A stretch of DNA of 64,000 nt from Caproicibacter sp046707225 (GTDB lineage: Bacteria; Bacillota; Clostridia; Oscillospirales; Acutalibacteraceae): assembly GCF_046707225.1 (NCBI RefSeq), contig NZ_JBJKOP010000048.1, positions 3,920-67,919 of the forward strand, written 5' to 3'. The number at the start of each line of letters is the position of its first letter. Position 1 is the first letter of the stretch. Of this stretch, positions 16,111 through 24,542 are shown piece by piece. A program made the translations under genes and the position numbers. The notes below the pieces were generated by a model. The model saw only the letters and a program-made list of their open reading frames with translations, did no database searches and was not told where the DNA came from.

Positions 16111-17322
16111 TTACAGTGCTCCTTTTGCTTTCAGTTCATTGATCCGGCTTTCGCTGAGGCCCAGCTTTTCACCCAAAATTTCCATGGTTTGCTGGCCAAG
16201 CAGAGGCGCGGGGCGGAATTCTTCAATGGGGTGGTTGGTCAGTTTAATCTGGTCGCCGGTAATTGTTAACTTGCCGATTGGGTGGTTGCATTCCACGAAC
16301 ATTTTTCGCGCGCCGGCAATGTGGGGGTCCTTGACCACGCGGTCTATGGTGTTGATCGGCGCCGCCGGGCATCCGACTTTGAGAAGCATTTCAACAACTT
16401 CATCAATTGTGTACTGAGCGGTCCATGCTTCCACGATCGGTTTCAGCGCTTCGTGATTTTGGACGCGGAGAATATTCGTGCGGAAGCGGGGGTCTTCCGC
16501 AAGCTCGGGCAGGCCCATCACACCGGCCAGCAGCCCGAACAGCTTGTCGTTGCCGGCAGCGATCACGACGTACTGATCTTCCCCCTTTGCGCGAAACGTG
16601 TCGTAGGGGTATACGGCTTCATAACGGTTGCCGATCCGGGTGGGAACCCTTTCCTGAACCAAATAGATCATGTTGATGATTTCAAGCGCGGAAACCATGC
16701 CGTCCACCAGCGAGATGTCGACTTTTTCACCTTCTCCCGTCTGCAGTTTATGCGAATATGCGGCAAGAACGCCGATGGCGCAGTTTAAACCGCCGACTAC
16801 GTCGGCAATGGCGGTCCCGGTTCTGGTGGGGGGGCCTCCGGGCCATCCGGTGGTGCTCATCAGGCCGGACATCGCCTGCCCCACAATATCGTATCCGGCG
16901 CGCTGGCTGTAAGGGCCGTAGTGGCCGAATCCGGAGACGCAGCCGTAGACGATTCCGGGGTTGACCTTCCGCAGCTCGTCGTAGCCCAGTCCGAGGTGCT
17001 CCATGACGCCGGGACGGTAATTTTCCAGAACAATATCGCTTTGCTTTACGAGTTTTTTGAAAATATCCTTGCCGTCCTCGCTTTTCAGGTTCAAAGTCAT
17101 TCCGCGTTTGTTCCGGTTCAGGTTCATGTAATACGCGCTTTCTTTCAGCCCGTTGCTCTGCACCATGGGGGCGTTGGCACGGGAGTCGTCGCCTTTCCCT
17201 GGCATTTCAATTTTGGTGACGTCGGCACCCATGTCGGCAAGAAGCATTGCGCAGTAAGGGCCTGCCAGCACTCTGGTTAGATCGAGCACTTTGCAGCCTT
17301 TCAGTAGTCCTTCATACTCCAT
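16111..17322 (-). CDS. Family III CoA-transferase (CaiB/BaiF type)
   Basis: 403 residues. GCKVLDLTRVLAGPYCAMLLADMGADV is the canonical N-terminus, followed by KIEMPGKGDDSR, the N-rich YYMNLNRNKRGMTLNL, SDIVLENYRPGVMEHLGLGYDEL (the conserved Asp or Glu of this family lies in the following region) and the GYDIVGQAMSGLMSTTG segment. These enzymes move CoA between carboxylates, forming a mixed anhydride on an aspartate. Placed directly before the lyase, it probably activates the imported acid with CoA from a product thioester. First gene after the sigma-54 promoter at 17392. Confidence 0.93.
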   Translation of the reverse strand: MEYEGLLKGCKVLDLTRVLAGPYCAMLLADMGADVTKIEMPGKGDDSRANAPMVQSNGLKESAYYMNLNRNKRGMTLNLKSEDGKDIFKKLVKQSDIVLENYRPGVMEHLGLGYDELRKVNPGIVYGCVSGFGHYGPYSQRAGYDIVGQAMSGLMSTTGWPGGPPTRTGTAIADVVGGLNCAIGVLAAYSHKLQTGEGEKVDISLVDGMVSALEIINMIYLVQERVPTRIGNRYEAVYPYDTFRAKGEDQYVVIAAGNDKLFGLLAGVMGLPELAEDPRFRTNILRVQNHEALKPIVEAWTAQYTIDEVVEMLLKVGCPAAPINTIDRVVKDPHIAGARKMFVECNHPIGKLTITGDQIKLTNHPIEEFRPAPLLGQQTMEILGEKLGLSESRINELKAKGAL

Positions 17323-17391
17323 TTTTCCTTCATCCTTTCGTTAGGGCATGCCGTTTTCGGGAACGCTGCACCCGAACAACCTCCTGAATCA

Positions 17392-17406
17392 GCAAAAGTC
17401 ATGCCA
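17392..17406 (-). promoter_or_regulatory. Sigma-54 promoter of the CoA-transferase/lyase operon
   Basis: On the minus strand TGGCATGACTTTTGC, GG-N10-GC, one base off TGGCAC at -24. Predicted start near 17380, about 58 bases before the ATG. Confidence 0.82.
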
Positions 17407-17529
17407 GATTCGTCGGAAAGGATAAAAATTCATAAATAAGAGCGGAGAAAAGGGCCTGTGCCGGCGGCTTGACCGATTTGAAAATCTGATGAATCCCTTC
17501 GTAAAATACGATTGAATCGTTACAACGAA

Positions 17530-17579
17530 AAAAATATGTTTCAAAATTTCAGACGATCGGAATTTTGAAACATATTTTT
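17530..17579. promoter_or_regulatory. Upstream activator site, 19-base perfect inverted repeat
   Basis: Arms 17530-17548 and 17561-17579 are perfect reverse complements around a 12-base spacer and contain TGTTTCA-N22-TGAAACA, exactly the spacing of the site at 15155. The centre is about 174 bases upstream of the CoA-transferase start. It lies between this operon and the divergent activator gene, so it may also control the activator. It is probably the binding site of the protein encoded at 17720. Confidence 0.78.
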
Positions 17580-17666
17580 AACAGTAATCTTTTACTATTT
17601 TAATAACTGTATCAAGCATATGAAGTTACATTTTAGTTAATTTAGATGTTTTTCTGCGAATCTTTG

Positions 17667-17675
17667 TGCTATACT
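17667..17675 (+). promoter_or_regulatory. Extended -10 promoter of the sigma-54 activator gene
   Basis: TGC-TATACT with TATACT at 17670-17675. The -35 region is AT-rich without a good hexamer. Confidence 0.5.
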
Positions 17676-17719
17676 GTGGAGGATGAGCTGTCAGCCGATT
17701 CATTGAAAGGAGCGGACAA

Positions 17720-19621
17720 ATGTTTCAGAAATACAAAATCTGTTGTTTTACATACGGTAAGCTGCATGAACTGGCGCTGAATGCCGTCCAACAGCTTAAT
17801 GATCCAGAAATGGAAATAACCTGCGTTTCAACGCAGGGGCAAAAGCTAAACAAGAGCATTCAGCTGGCTTTAAAAAACAACACGGAGGTTTTTATCGCCG
17901 GCAGCTCAAACTTTGAAACCATTTCGCATTCTTACGACATCCCAATCGTGGGCATTGAAGTGGGTTATCAGGACTATTTGCAGCATATTGTGGAAGCATC
18001 AAAAAAGGCTGACCGGATCGGCATTGCCTGCTATCAAAACAGGCTGAACTATGATTTCAGCCTGCTTGAACCGTTTTTGGGAATCCAAATTAAAAAAATC
18101 ATTTATAACCGCAATACAGATCTGCCGGAAAAAATGAGGGACTGCGGCTGTCCTCTCATCATGGGAGGAGGATACGCGTGTGAGGTTGCCGCGCAGCTCG
18201 GTTTCACCGGCGTGTTAATTTACCCCGGCATTCAGGTCATTGTAAACGCGTTTCGCACCGCTAAAATATTCGCGCAGCGGCTAAGAAAGAAAAAGAGCGA
18301 TATGATGTATTATGCCGCCGTAATCGGAGAGTCTCCGAACGGGATCATCAGTATCGACCGCTTCGGGGCCGTTACAAATTACAATCCAAGCGCCGAAAAC
18401 TATCTGGGGGTAACGGCGTCCGACGCGCTGGGCAAACAGGCTGAAACCCTGTTTCCGCAGTTGAAACTGACCTCCACCTTCCAGCAAAAATCACGCGTTG
18501 AGGATACGGTCGTACTTTACCGCAACCGTCAGCTGCATCTTCGCAAAATTCTGATGACAGAAGACCCGGCTGTGGAGGCCGCCGCAACGGCTTTGATCAC
18601 CGACCTTTCCGACTTCAGAAAATCGGAAATGTCTTATTTAATTAAACAGCGCGCGCTGTTAAGCAAAAGCGGGTTTATTTCAAAATATCATTTTTCAGAT
18701 ATCCTCGGAAAGTGCGCGGAACTGAAGAAGACCATGAACAAAGCAAAAATTTATGCAAAAACAAATTACAACATTCTTATCTTTGGGGAAACCGGTACCG
18801 GAAAGGAACTTTTGGCGCAGAGCATCTGCAACTATTCCGAACGCGCGGGGCAAAGCTTTGTGGCTGTCAATTGTGCCGCTCTGCCGGATAATTTGCTGGA
18901 AAGCGAATTATTCGGCTATCAGGAGGGTGCTTTTACCGGCAGCGCAAAAGGCGGGCACCGGGGCCTTTTTGAACTTGCAAACGGCGGAACCATTTTTCTC
19001 GATGAAATCGGCAGCGTGTCCCCGGCGTTGCAGGTCAAGCTGCTGCGGGTTTTGCAGGAACACGAGATTATGAGGATCGGAGACGACAAAATCATCCCCG
19101 TCGACGTGCGGGTGATTGCGGCAACAAATAAAAATCCGGAGGATATGCTGAAAGAGGGATTTCGTATGGACCTGCTGTTTCGCCTGAATGAACTTGAGCT
19201 CGAGCTGCCTCCTTTGCGCAGGCGCGGGGAAGATATTCTCCTGCTTTTCCGGGAGTTTTTGAATCATAAAGTAGAGGCCGGACCGGTTCTGATTCCGGAT
19301 GATGACCTTTCCCTTCTCAAAATGTATTCATGGCCGGGGAATATCCGCGAACTTCATAATGTGTGCGCGCGCTTCTCTCTTTTTCTCAATGCGCGGGGAG
19401 AGGAAAAATCATTTTCGCGCATCCTCCGCGAGTGTATTGGGGAAAAGCGGCTGCTGGCTGATGTTTTCAGCCGGTACCATTACGTGCCCGGGATCACGGA
19501 CGTTTCTGGGGATATGCTTCATGATCTGTCCGACAAATTGGGATATACGCATACGGAAATTGCCGGCATGCTTCATGTCAGCCGTTCTACCCTTTGGAGA
19601 AGGCAGAAAGAATCCGACTGA
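17720..19621 (+). CDS. Sigma-54-dependent activator with PrpR N-terminal and PAS domains
   Basis: 633 residues. The first about 185 form a PrpR_N sensor (EVFIAGSSNFETI, PIVGIEVGYQDYLQ, GGGYACEVAAQLG), known in propionate and related acid regulators. A PAS domain follows (about 200-290), then the AAA+ module: Walker A GETGTGKE at 355-362, the sigma-54-contacting loop GAFTGS at 403-408 (usually GAFTGA), Walker B GGTIFLDEIG and the arginine-finger region. The C-terminal Fis-type helix-turn-helix (HTEIAGMLHVSRSTLWRR) would bind the TGTTTCA repeats. No receiver domain, so it probably senses a small molecule directly. GAAAGGAG lies 8 bases before the ATG. Confidence 0.95.
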   Translation: MFQKYKICCFTYGKLHELALNAVQQLNDPEMEITCVSTQGQKLNKSIQLALKNNTEVFIAGSSNFETISHSYDIPIVGIEVGYQDYLQHIVEASKKADRIGIACYQNRLNYDFSLLEPFLGIQIKKIIYNRNTDLPEKMRDCGCPLIMGGGYACEVAAQLGFTGVLIYPGIQVIVNAFRTAKIFAQRLRKKKSDMMYYAAVIGESPNGIISIDRFGAVTNYNPSAENYLGVTASDALGKQAETLFPQLKLTSTFQQKSRVEDTVVLYRNRQLHLRKILMTEDPAVEAAATALITDLSDFRKSEMSYLIKQRALLSKSGFISKYHFSDILGKCAELKKTMNKAKIYAKTNYNILIFGETGTGKELLAQSICNYSERAGQSFVAVNCAALPDNLLESELFGYQEGAFTGSAKGGHRGLFELANGGTIFLDEIGSVSPALQVKLLRVLQEHEIMRIGDDKIIPVDVRVIAATNKNPEDMLKEGFRMDLLFRLNELELELPPLRRRGEDILLLFREFLNHKVEAGPVLIPDDDLSLLKMYSWPGNIRELHNVCARFSLFLNARGEEKSFSRILRECIGEKRLLADVFSRYHYVPGITDVSGDMLHDLSDKLGYTHTEIAGMLHVSRSTLWRRQKESD

Positions 19622-19678
19622 ATCGTCCGGCCCAAGCGGGGATTCCTTACCGATGTTAAGCAAACACAATCTTAAAGC

Positions 19679-19718
19679 AGAACAGCCGGACCCACGCTGG
19701 ATCCGGCTGTTCTCTTTC
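19679..19718 (+). terminator. Terminator of the sigma-54 activator gene
   Basis: Stem AGAACAGCCGGA / TCCGGCTGTTCT with a ten-base loop, followed by CTTT. Confidence 0.8.
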
Positions 19719-19794
19719 CCGTATCATTCTTGCACAGTTTTTCCCGTTCCAGCATTCTCTTTCATCGCTGTTTCAATTTTGCCGTATTACAGCG

Positions 19795-19822
19795 AAAAAG
19801 CCCGGCTTACGCCGGACTTTTT
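19795..19822 (-). terminator. Terminator of the MacAB-like operon
   Basis: On the minus strand AAAAAGTCCGGC-GTAA-GCCGGGCTTTTT. Symmetric, so it may act from both directions. Confidence 0.8.
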
Positions 19823-19885
19823 CAACAGGCAGCTAATCGGGCGCTGCCGGGATACGGAAGTTTTCCTTTCGGAGAGGATTTTTGC

Positions 19886-21154
19886 TTATTCGTACCGCAG
19901 CGCATCGATCGGGTCCAACTGGCTGGCCTTTTTCGCCGGATAATACCCGAAGAAAATGCCGATCAGCATGGAGAATCCGACGCTGATGAAAATAATCGGC
20001 ACGGAAATTACCAGCTTCATCTTCAGCAGGGTTACCCCTGCCGCCGCCAATCCGATTCCCGTAATAATCCCGATGATCCCGCCGATGACACAGATAATGA
20101 CCGACTCCACGATAAACTGCATCCGGATATAGCTGCTGCGCGCACCAAGAGCCTTGCGCGTACCGATTTCCCGCGTGCGCTCGGTTACGGAGACCAGCAT
20201 GATATTCATGACGCCGATGCCGCCGACGATCAGGGCGATCGCGGCAATCGCGGCAATCGCAATGGAGATGGTCCCCATCATGGAGGTCACGGAGGACAGC
20301 ATGTTCTCCATATTGTATGCCGAACAGGTGTATTTCGGATTGTTGGCGTACAGCCGTTTCATATAGGATTCAATCCGGTCCGTAAACGCATGGGTGTCGT
20401 TCACATTCTTCAGCTTGATTTCAAACGAGGAGTAGTTCTGGTTATCCGACGTTTCCTTGGCAACGCTGACCGGAATGTAAAGCGTTGTGCTGATGTCCTT
20501 GTCCGCGACGGCAGCTCCGCCGAACCCCTGCTGAACATATTTGTACACGCCGACGATCGTATAGGATTCCACGCCGTCGCTTGTATCCACGTTGATTTTT
20601 TGGCCGAGCGGATCGGTTTCACTGCCGAACATGTTGGAGACCAGCTTATCGGAAACCACAGCGACCCTCCGGTTTCCGCTGATATCACGGTCCGTCAGGA
20701 ATCTGCCCTTCTGAACATCGACATTTTCAACCGAACCGAAACCCGGATTTGCCCCGTAAATCGTAACATTCGCGTACTTATGCCCATCCTGTGCCTTGCC
20801 GCTGCCGACGGATTCGTAAAGGGCGAGATCGCTGATTTCATTGGAGAATTTTTTCTTCACCTGCTCAATCTGATCGAAGGTCAGCAGGTCGCTGTCGTCC
20901 ATTTTCTCCGTTCCCGATCCGTTCATCTGCCCGTAAATGCTGTCGTTTCCGTTCGGCGCGACATAGACGTAAATGTTATTTGCCCCAAGGCCCGCCATGG
21001 TATCGGAGACATTATTCGTCACCGCGTCCCCGATGGAAACAATCGCAATGACCGACCCGATGCCGATAATGATGCCGAGCATCGTCAAAAATGCGCGAAC
21101 CTTGTTCGCCCTCAGACCCGCGACCGCAAGAATGACGTTTTCTTTCAGGAACAT
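19886..21154 (-). CDS. MacB-like ABC transporter permease
   Basis: 422 residues. One span near the N-terminus (LRANKVRAFLTMLGIIIGIGSVIAIVSIG, the MacB_PCD signature), a large extracytoplasmic domain (about 50-270), then three spans in an FtsX domain (IAAIALIVGGIGVMNIMLVSVTERTREIGTRKALGA). This topology couples ATP hydrolysis to movement of an extracytoplasmic adaptor rather than opening a membrane channel. It shares one base (TAATG) with the end of the ATPase gene. Last gene of the operon. Typical cargoes are peptides or antibiotics; the substrate is not visible. Confidence 0.94.
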   Translation of the reverse strand: MFLKENVILAVAGLRANKVRAFLTMLGIIIGIGSVIAIVSIGDAVTNNVSDTMAGLGANNIYVYVAPNGNDSIYGQMNGSGTEKMDDSDLLTFDQIEQVKKKFSNEISDLALYESVGSGKAQDGHKYANVTIYGANPGFGSVENVDVQKGRFLTDRDISGNRRVAVVSDKLVSNMFGSETDPLGQKINVDTSDGVESYTIVGVYKYVQQGFGGAAVADKDISTTLYIPVSVAKETSDNQNYSSFEIKLKNVNDTHAFTDRIESYMKRLYANNPKYTCSAYNMENMLSSVTSMMGTISIAIAAIAAIALIVGGIGVMNIMLVSVTERTREIGTRKALGARSSYIRMQFIVESVIICVIGGIIGIITGIGLAAAGVTLLKMKLVISVPIIFISVGFSMLIGIFFGYYPAKKASQLDPIDALRYE

Positions 21155-21864
21155 TACACCGCCGCCTTTCCGGAACCGGGCCTGTCGTCGACAATCATTC
21201 CGTCGTGCAGCGTCACAACCCGGTTGGTTTCCTCCGCCAGCTCGGGGTTGTGCGTAATCAGGACGATTGTCTTCCCGTCTTCCTCATGCACCTTGTGGAA
21301 CAGGTCCATGACCATTCGCCCGGTCTCGGAATCCAGCGCGCCCGTCGGTTCATCCGCCAGCAGGATGGCCGGGTCGTTCGCCAGTGCGCGGGCGATGGCG
21401 ACGCGCTGCTTCTGCCCGCCGGAAAGCTCGTTCGGCTGGTGATCCATGCGGTCCCCCATCCCCACCAAACTCAAAAGCTCTTTCGACCGTTCCACGCGCT
21501 TTTTGCGGTCCATACCCGCGTAAAGCATCGGCAGCTCCACATTTTTCAACGCGTTGTTGCGGGGAATCAGGTTAAAGGTCTGAAAAACAAACCCGATTTT
21601 TTTATTACGGACATCCGACAGCTGATTGTCGTTCATCCGTTTGATGGAAATCCCGTCCAGGATATATTCCCCCGACGTGGGGCGGTCCAACACGCCGATC
21701 ATGTTCATCAGCGTACTTTTTCCGGAACCGGAAGCCCCCACAATGGCAATGAAGTCCCCTTCTTCCACTTCCAGAGAAATACTTTTCAGAATGTGCAGCT
21801 CATTCGGCGTTCCGATATAATAATTTTTAATGATTGAATTCATCTGGATGATCGTCCGGCTCAT
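21154..21864 (-). CDS. MacB-like ABC transporter ATPase (LolD/MacB class)
   Basis: 236 residues with Walker A GASGSGKST (about 45-53), Q-loop VFQTFNLIPRNNALKNVELPM (typical of the MacB/LolD/FtsE group), signature LSGGQKQRVAIARAL and Walker B ILLADEPTGALD, plus the H-loop VLITHNPELA. It powers the adjacent permease. The start overlaps the stop of the adaptor gene by four bases, implying coupled translation. Confidence 0.96.
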   Translation of the reverse strand: MSRTIIQMNSIIKNYYIGTPNELHILKSISLEVEEGDFIAIVGASGSGKSTLMNMIGVLDRPTSGEYILDGISIKRMNDNQLSDVRNKKIGFVFQTFNLIPRNNALKNVELPMLYAGMDRKKRVERSKELLSLVGMGDRMDHQPNELSGGQKQRVAIARALANDPAILLADEPTGALDSETGRMVMDLFHKVHEEDGKTIVLITHNPELAEETNRVVTLHDGMIVDDRPGSGKAAV

Positions 21865-23174
21865 TTTTGGGCCTCCCCTGCCAACTGAAGCGTATCACCC
21901 GCGGAAATACCGTCCGAATTTCCGATGATAAGCATTCCGTCTTTCAGCCCGTCGCCGGAGATTTCAACCGAAACATCGGTTTCAAGGCCCGTGGTAACCG
22001 GAATTTCCTTCGCCTTATAAAGAGCGCCGGCTTTTCCCGCAACCATGATGACGTTGCCGCCGTCCTTTTGCAGCAGGGCATCATACGGAACAACAAAAAC
22101 ATTTTTCTTTTCCCGAATCACAATGTCCATACGGGCTTTCATCCCGATGCGAAGGGACGGATTCCGGTCGTCTACAGATACCTTCGCTGCATAAGTAACG
22201 TTTCCGGTTCCTTCCGTCGACGCGGTTGCGGCCGGAGCGATGGTTGTAACCGTACCCTTGATTTTCGCATCCCCCGTCGCGTCGGTCTGAATGGTCACGG
22301 GGTCGCCTGACTTTACGCTCGCCGCATCCATTTCTTTGATCTGCGTGTCTACAATCAGATCGCCCGTATTCTCAATAACAAACATGACTCCGGTCGGCAC
22401 AGCCCCGACCGTCGCGCTTTTCACCGTAACAGTGCCGTCCGCCGGCGCTGTAATCACGGAATCCTCAAGGTTTTTCTTCAGCTTTTCCAGCCCGACATCC
22501 GCGCTTTTGTCCGCCGCCTTCAGCACCGCGCTGTCATAGGCTTCCTTTGCTGTTTTCAGATCCTGATCCGCCTGATTCTGCGCGATCGTCAGCGATTTCT
22601 GCGCTTTATCATAATCACTTTGCGCCTGTTCCATCGCCGTTTTGGAAATCTGACCGCTTTCATACAGCAGCTTTTGATAGTTATAGTTATCCGCGGCGGT
22701 TTTCAGCGCGGCCTGAGCCGTCACAACGCCGTTGTTCAGCCCGTTGTTGTACAGGTACAGCGCATTATCATAGCTTCTTTTGGCCTGCGCGAGAGCAAGC
22801 GCTGCGCTCTTACTTGAGTCGTCCGTCGTGTACTTCTGCTGCTCGACATCCTTTTCCAGCGTCGCGGTATCCAAAACCGCCAGAACGTCTCCCTTTTTCA
22901 CTTTGTCGCCGACCTCCACGCTGACGGTCTTAACCGGATAGGTCAGAGTCGTATATACATTGTGGGAATCGTTGCTGTGAACCGTCCCGGACACGGCCAC
23001 GGTATCCTGAAGGTTCGTTTTTTCCAGCTTGGTGGTTGTAATATTGGTATGTATGTTCTTGGATTTGGCGCGCACGGAGCAGGAGTACGCTCCCACCCCC
23101 AGAACCAAAACCGCTACCAGCAATATCGCCGCTGTTTTTTTCGTAAACCTATATTTTTTCGGTATTAATTTCAT
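21861..23174 (-). CDS. HlyD/MacA-type membrane fusion protein
   Basis: 437 residues. One N-terminal membrane anchor (about 12-28, no lipobox), a split biotinyl-lipoyl domain (SVEVGDKVKKGDVLAVLD ... ITAPADGTVTVKSATVGAV), a helical hairpin rich in Ala/Gln/Lys between them (about 120-235), and C-terminal beta-barrel and membrane-proximal domains. In diderms such adaptors bridge the inner membrane to TolC; in Gram-positives related proteins serve as extracellular chambers of MacB-like pumps. GGGAG lies 9 bases before the ATG. Confidence 0.92.
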   Translation of the reverse strand: MKLIPKKYRFTKKTAAILLVAVLVLGVGAYSCSVRAKSKNIHTNITTTKLEKTNLQDTVAVSGTVHSNDSHNVYTTLTYPVKTVSVEVGDKVKKGDVLAVLDTATLEKDVEQQKYTTDDSSKSAALALAQAKRSYDNALYLYNNGLNNGVVTAQAALKTAADNYNYQKLLYESGQISKTAMEQAQSDYDKAQKSLTIAQNQADQDLKTAKEAYDSAVLKAADKSADVGLEKLKKNLEDSVITAPADGTVTVKSATVGAVPTGVMFVIENTGDLIVDTQIKEMDAASVKSGDPVTIQTDATGDAKIKGTVTTIAPAATASTEGTGNVTYAAKVSVDDRNPSLRIGMKARMDIVIREKKNVFVVPYDALLQKDGGNVIMVAGKAGALYKAKEIPVTTGLETDVSVEISGDGLKDGMLIIGNSDGISAGDTLQLAGEAQK

Positions 23175-23189
23175 GTATTCAGCTCCCTG

Positions 23190-24206
23190 TTAAAATCCAT
23201 TTTTTTTGTTGATATAGCTCAGATAACTGGTAAACAGGGTATTCCGGTCGTCGGCGAGCGTGCTTTGCAGGGTTTTCAATTCTTTGGTTTTATCGTCAAC
23301 CGATTTCTGACTGGAGTAACCGAGGGAAAGCGCTTTGTTTTCCTGTGTGAGTTCCGCCTGTTTTCGCTGTACCTGATCCAAAGCCTGCTGGTAAACCGTA
23401 TATGCGCTGGTCATGGAATCATAAAGCTTTTGAAACGCAGCCTCTTCCGATGTTCTAGTCTGCTTCACTGCAATGTCTGCGTTTTCAATGGCAAAATTGG
23501 TTGTGTTGACCTTATCGTCCGCCTGATTATAGTGAATCAATGCGGTCTTAATCGCAGAGCTGTTGCCTTCCATTACAATCAGATCGGCACTGTAGTTAAT
23601 GGAAGGAATCACACTGAAGTCTAAATCTCCTTCGGCCACTGGCTTAATATCCATAGTAAATCCATTCGGCAGATTCAGTGTGGTTTTCAGTGCCTTTCTC
23701 ATCTGGATCAGCTGATTGTTAATCTGGTTCACATTGTTTTGCGCCTCATTATACTGATCCAGCAGTCCGTCGCAGGTCTGCTGAGACGCGTACCCACTGG
23801 AGAGCGACTGCTGAGACACTACAAGTGCCTGTCTTGCATTTTCTGCGGTCGTCTGCGCCGCAACCAATTTGTCGTTTAATGCGCAAAACTCAAGATAATC
23901 CTCTTTCGCGCTCAATATAGCTTTCCGAATGTTTCCTTCATTTTCAATCTGTGTAAGATGATAAGCGTCTTTCGCCGAGTCCGTGTCTTGGTCACTGGTA
24001 TCCTTTTCATGCTGCGCGTCCCGTATGCTGTTCTCATAGGTTTTTACATCCAGGTTATAGGTTGACATAATATCTTCGATGCTGCCGAGCGAAACCTCGA
24101 CCGTTTGCTTCTGGTCCGAAGACTGTGCCGTGTCTTGCGCATAAGCAGGAACCGTGGCGCCCGCCGCCAAGGTGAGCATCAGTAAAAGGGCAATCCCTTT
24201 TTTCAT
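23190..24206 (-). CDS. Secreted TolC-like coiled-coil protein
   Basis: About 338 residues. A Sec signal peptide (MKKGIALLLMLTLAAGA ... AYAQ) precedes a protein made almost wholly of long Ala/Gln/Asp/Lys-rich helices with two similar halves, each containing an SLSSGYASQQ or ALSLGYSSQKS motif. These match the helix-turn segments of TolC/OEP proteins ('..G..s..dvl.a...l..A...l..a..'). No beta-barrel strands are evident. AAGGAG lies upstream of two adjacent ATGs (24209 and 24206); I chose the second for spacing. First gene of the exporter operon. In an organism with no sign of an outer membrane, it may form the outer helical part of the pump. Confidence 0.75.
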   Translation of the reverse strand: MKKGIALLLMLTLAAGATVPAYAQDTAQSSDQKQTVEVSLGSIEDIMSTYNLDVKTYENSIRDAQHEKDTSDQDTDSAKDAYHLTQIENEGNIRKAILSAKEDYLEFCALNDKLVAAQTTAENARQALVVSQQSLSSGYASQQTCDGLLDQYNEAQNNVNQINNQLIQMRKALKTTLNLPNGFTMDIKPVAEGDLDFSVIPSINYSADLIVMEGNSSAIKTALIHYNQADDKVNTTNFAIENADIAVKQTRTSEEAAFQKLYDSMTSAYTVYQQALDQVQRKQAELTQENKALSLGYSSQKSVDDKTKELKTLQSTLADDRNTLFTSYLSYINKKNGF

Positions 24207-24253
24207 CATTTTACTCCTTTCCGAAATCAGCGAATTTCCGGTCAATAACCTAA

Positions 24254-24281
24254 ATCATACTGCGAATTTTATGATTGTCAA
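24254..24281 (-). promoter_or_regulatory. Proximal SigA promoter of the exporter operon
   Basis: TTGACA (24281-24276), 16 bases, TATGAT (24259-24254) on the minus strand. Confidence 0.75.
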
Positions 24282-24311
24282 CAGAAGCCGAGCAAAATAA
24301 ACCGGTTTGTT

Positions 24312-24361
24312 ATTGTATTAACGTTCTAATACAATCATACGCTAAAATCATGTTTTGTCAA
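24312..24361 (-). promoter_or_regulatory. Distal SigA promoter with palindromic operator
   Basis: TTGACA (24361-24356), 16 bases, TATGAT (24339-24334). Overlapping the -10 and the start is a perfect inverted repeat ATTGTATTA-ACGTTC-TAATACAAT (24312-24335), the usual look of a TetR- or MarR-type repressor site. The regulator is not obvious in the window. Confidence 0.75.
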
Positions 24362-24485
24362 CCACTTTTCATAATTTTCTAAAATTTGATGGAATTTCAA
24401 CGAATCAGATCTTTCCCGTAGAATATAAATTGGTAATCTTCCCTTATTATAACGACTCAGCAAAAAATTTCACTTCAAAATACCA

Positions 24486-24512
24486 AGGAGCCGGGCAATG
24501 CGCCCGGCTCCT
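24486..24512 (-). terminator. Hairpin after the GIDE-like gene
   Basis: GGAGCCGGGC / GCCCGGCTCC with a short loop; on the minus strand it is followed by a weak T-containing tail. Between it and 24254 the DNA is AT-rich and holds only the exporter promoters. Confidence 0.6.
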
Positions 24513-24542
24513 ACAATGGCCAAAATATTTTTAATGTCTTTT

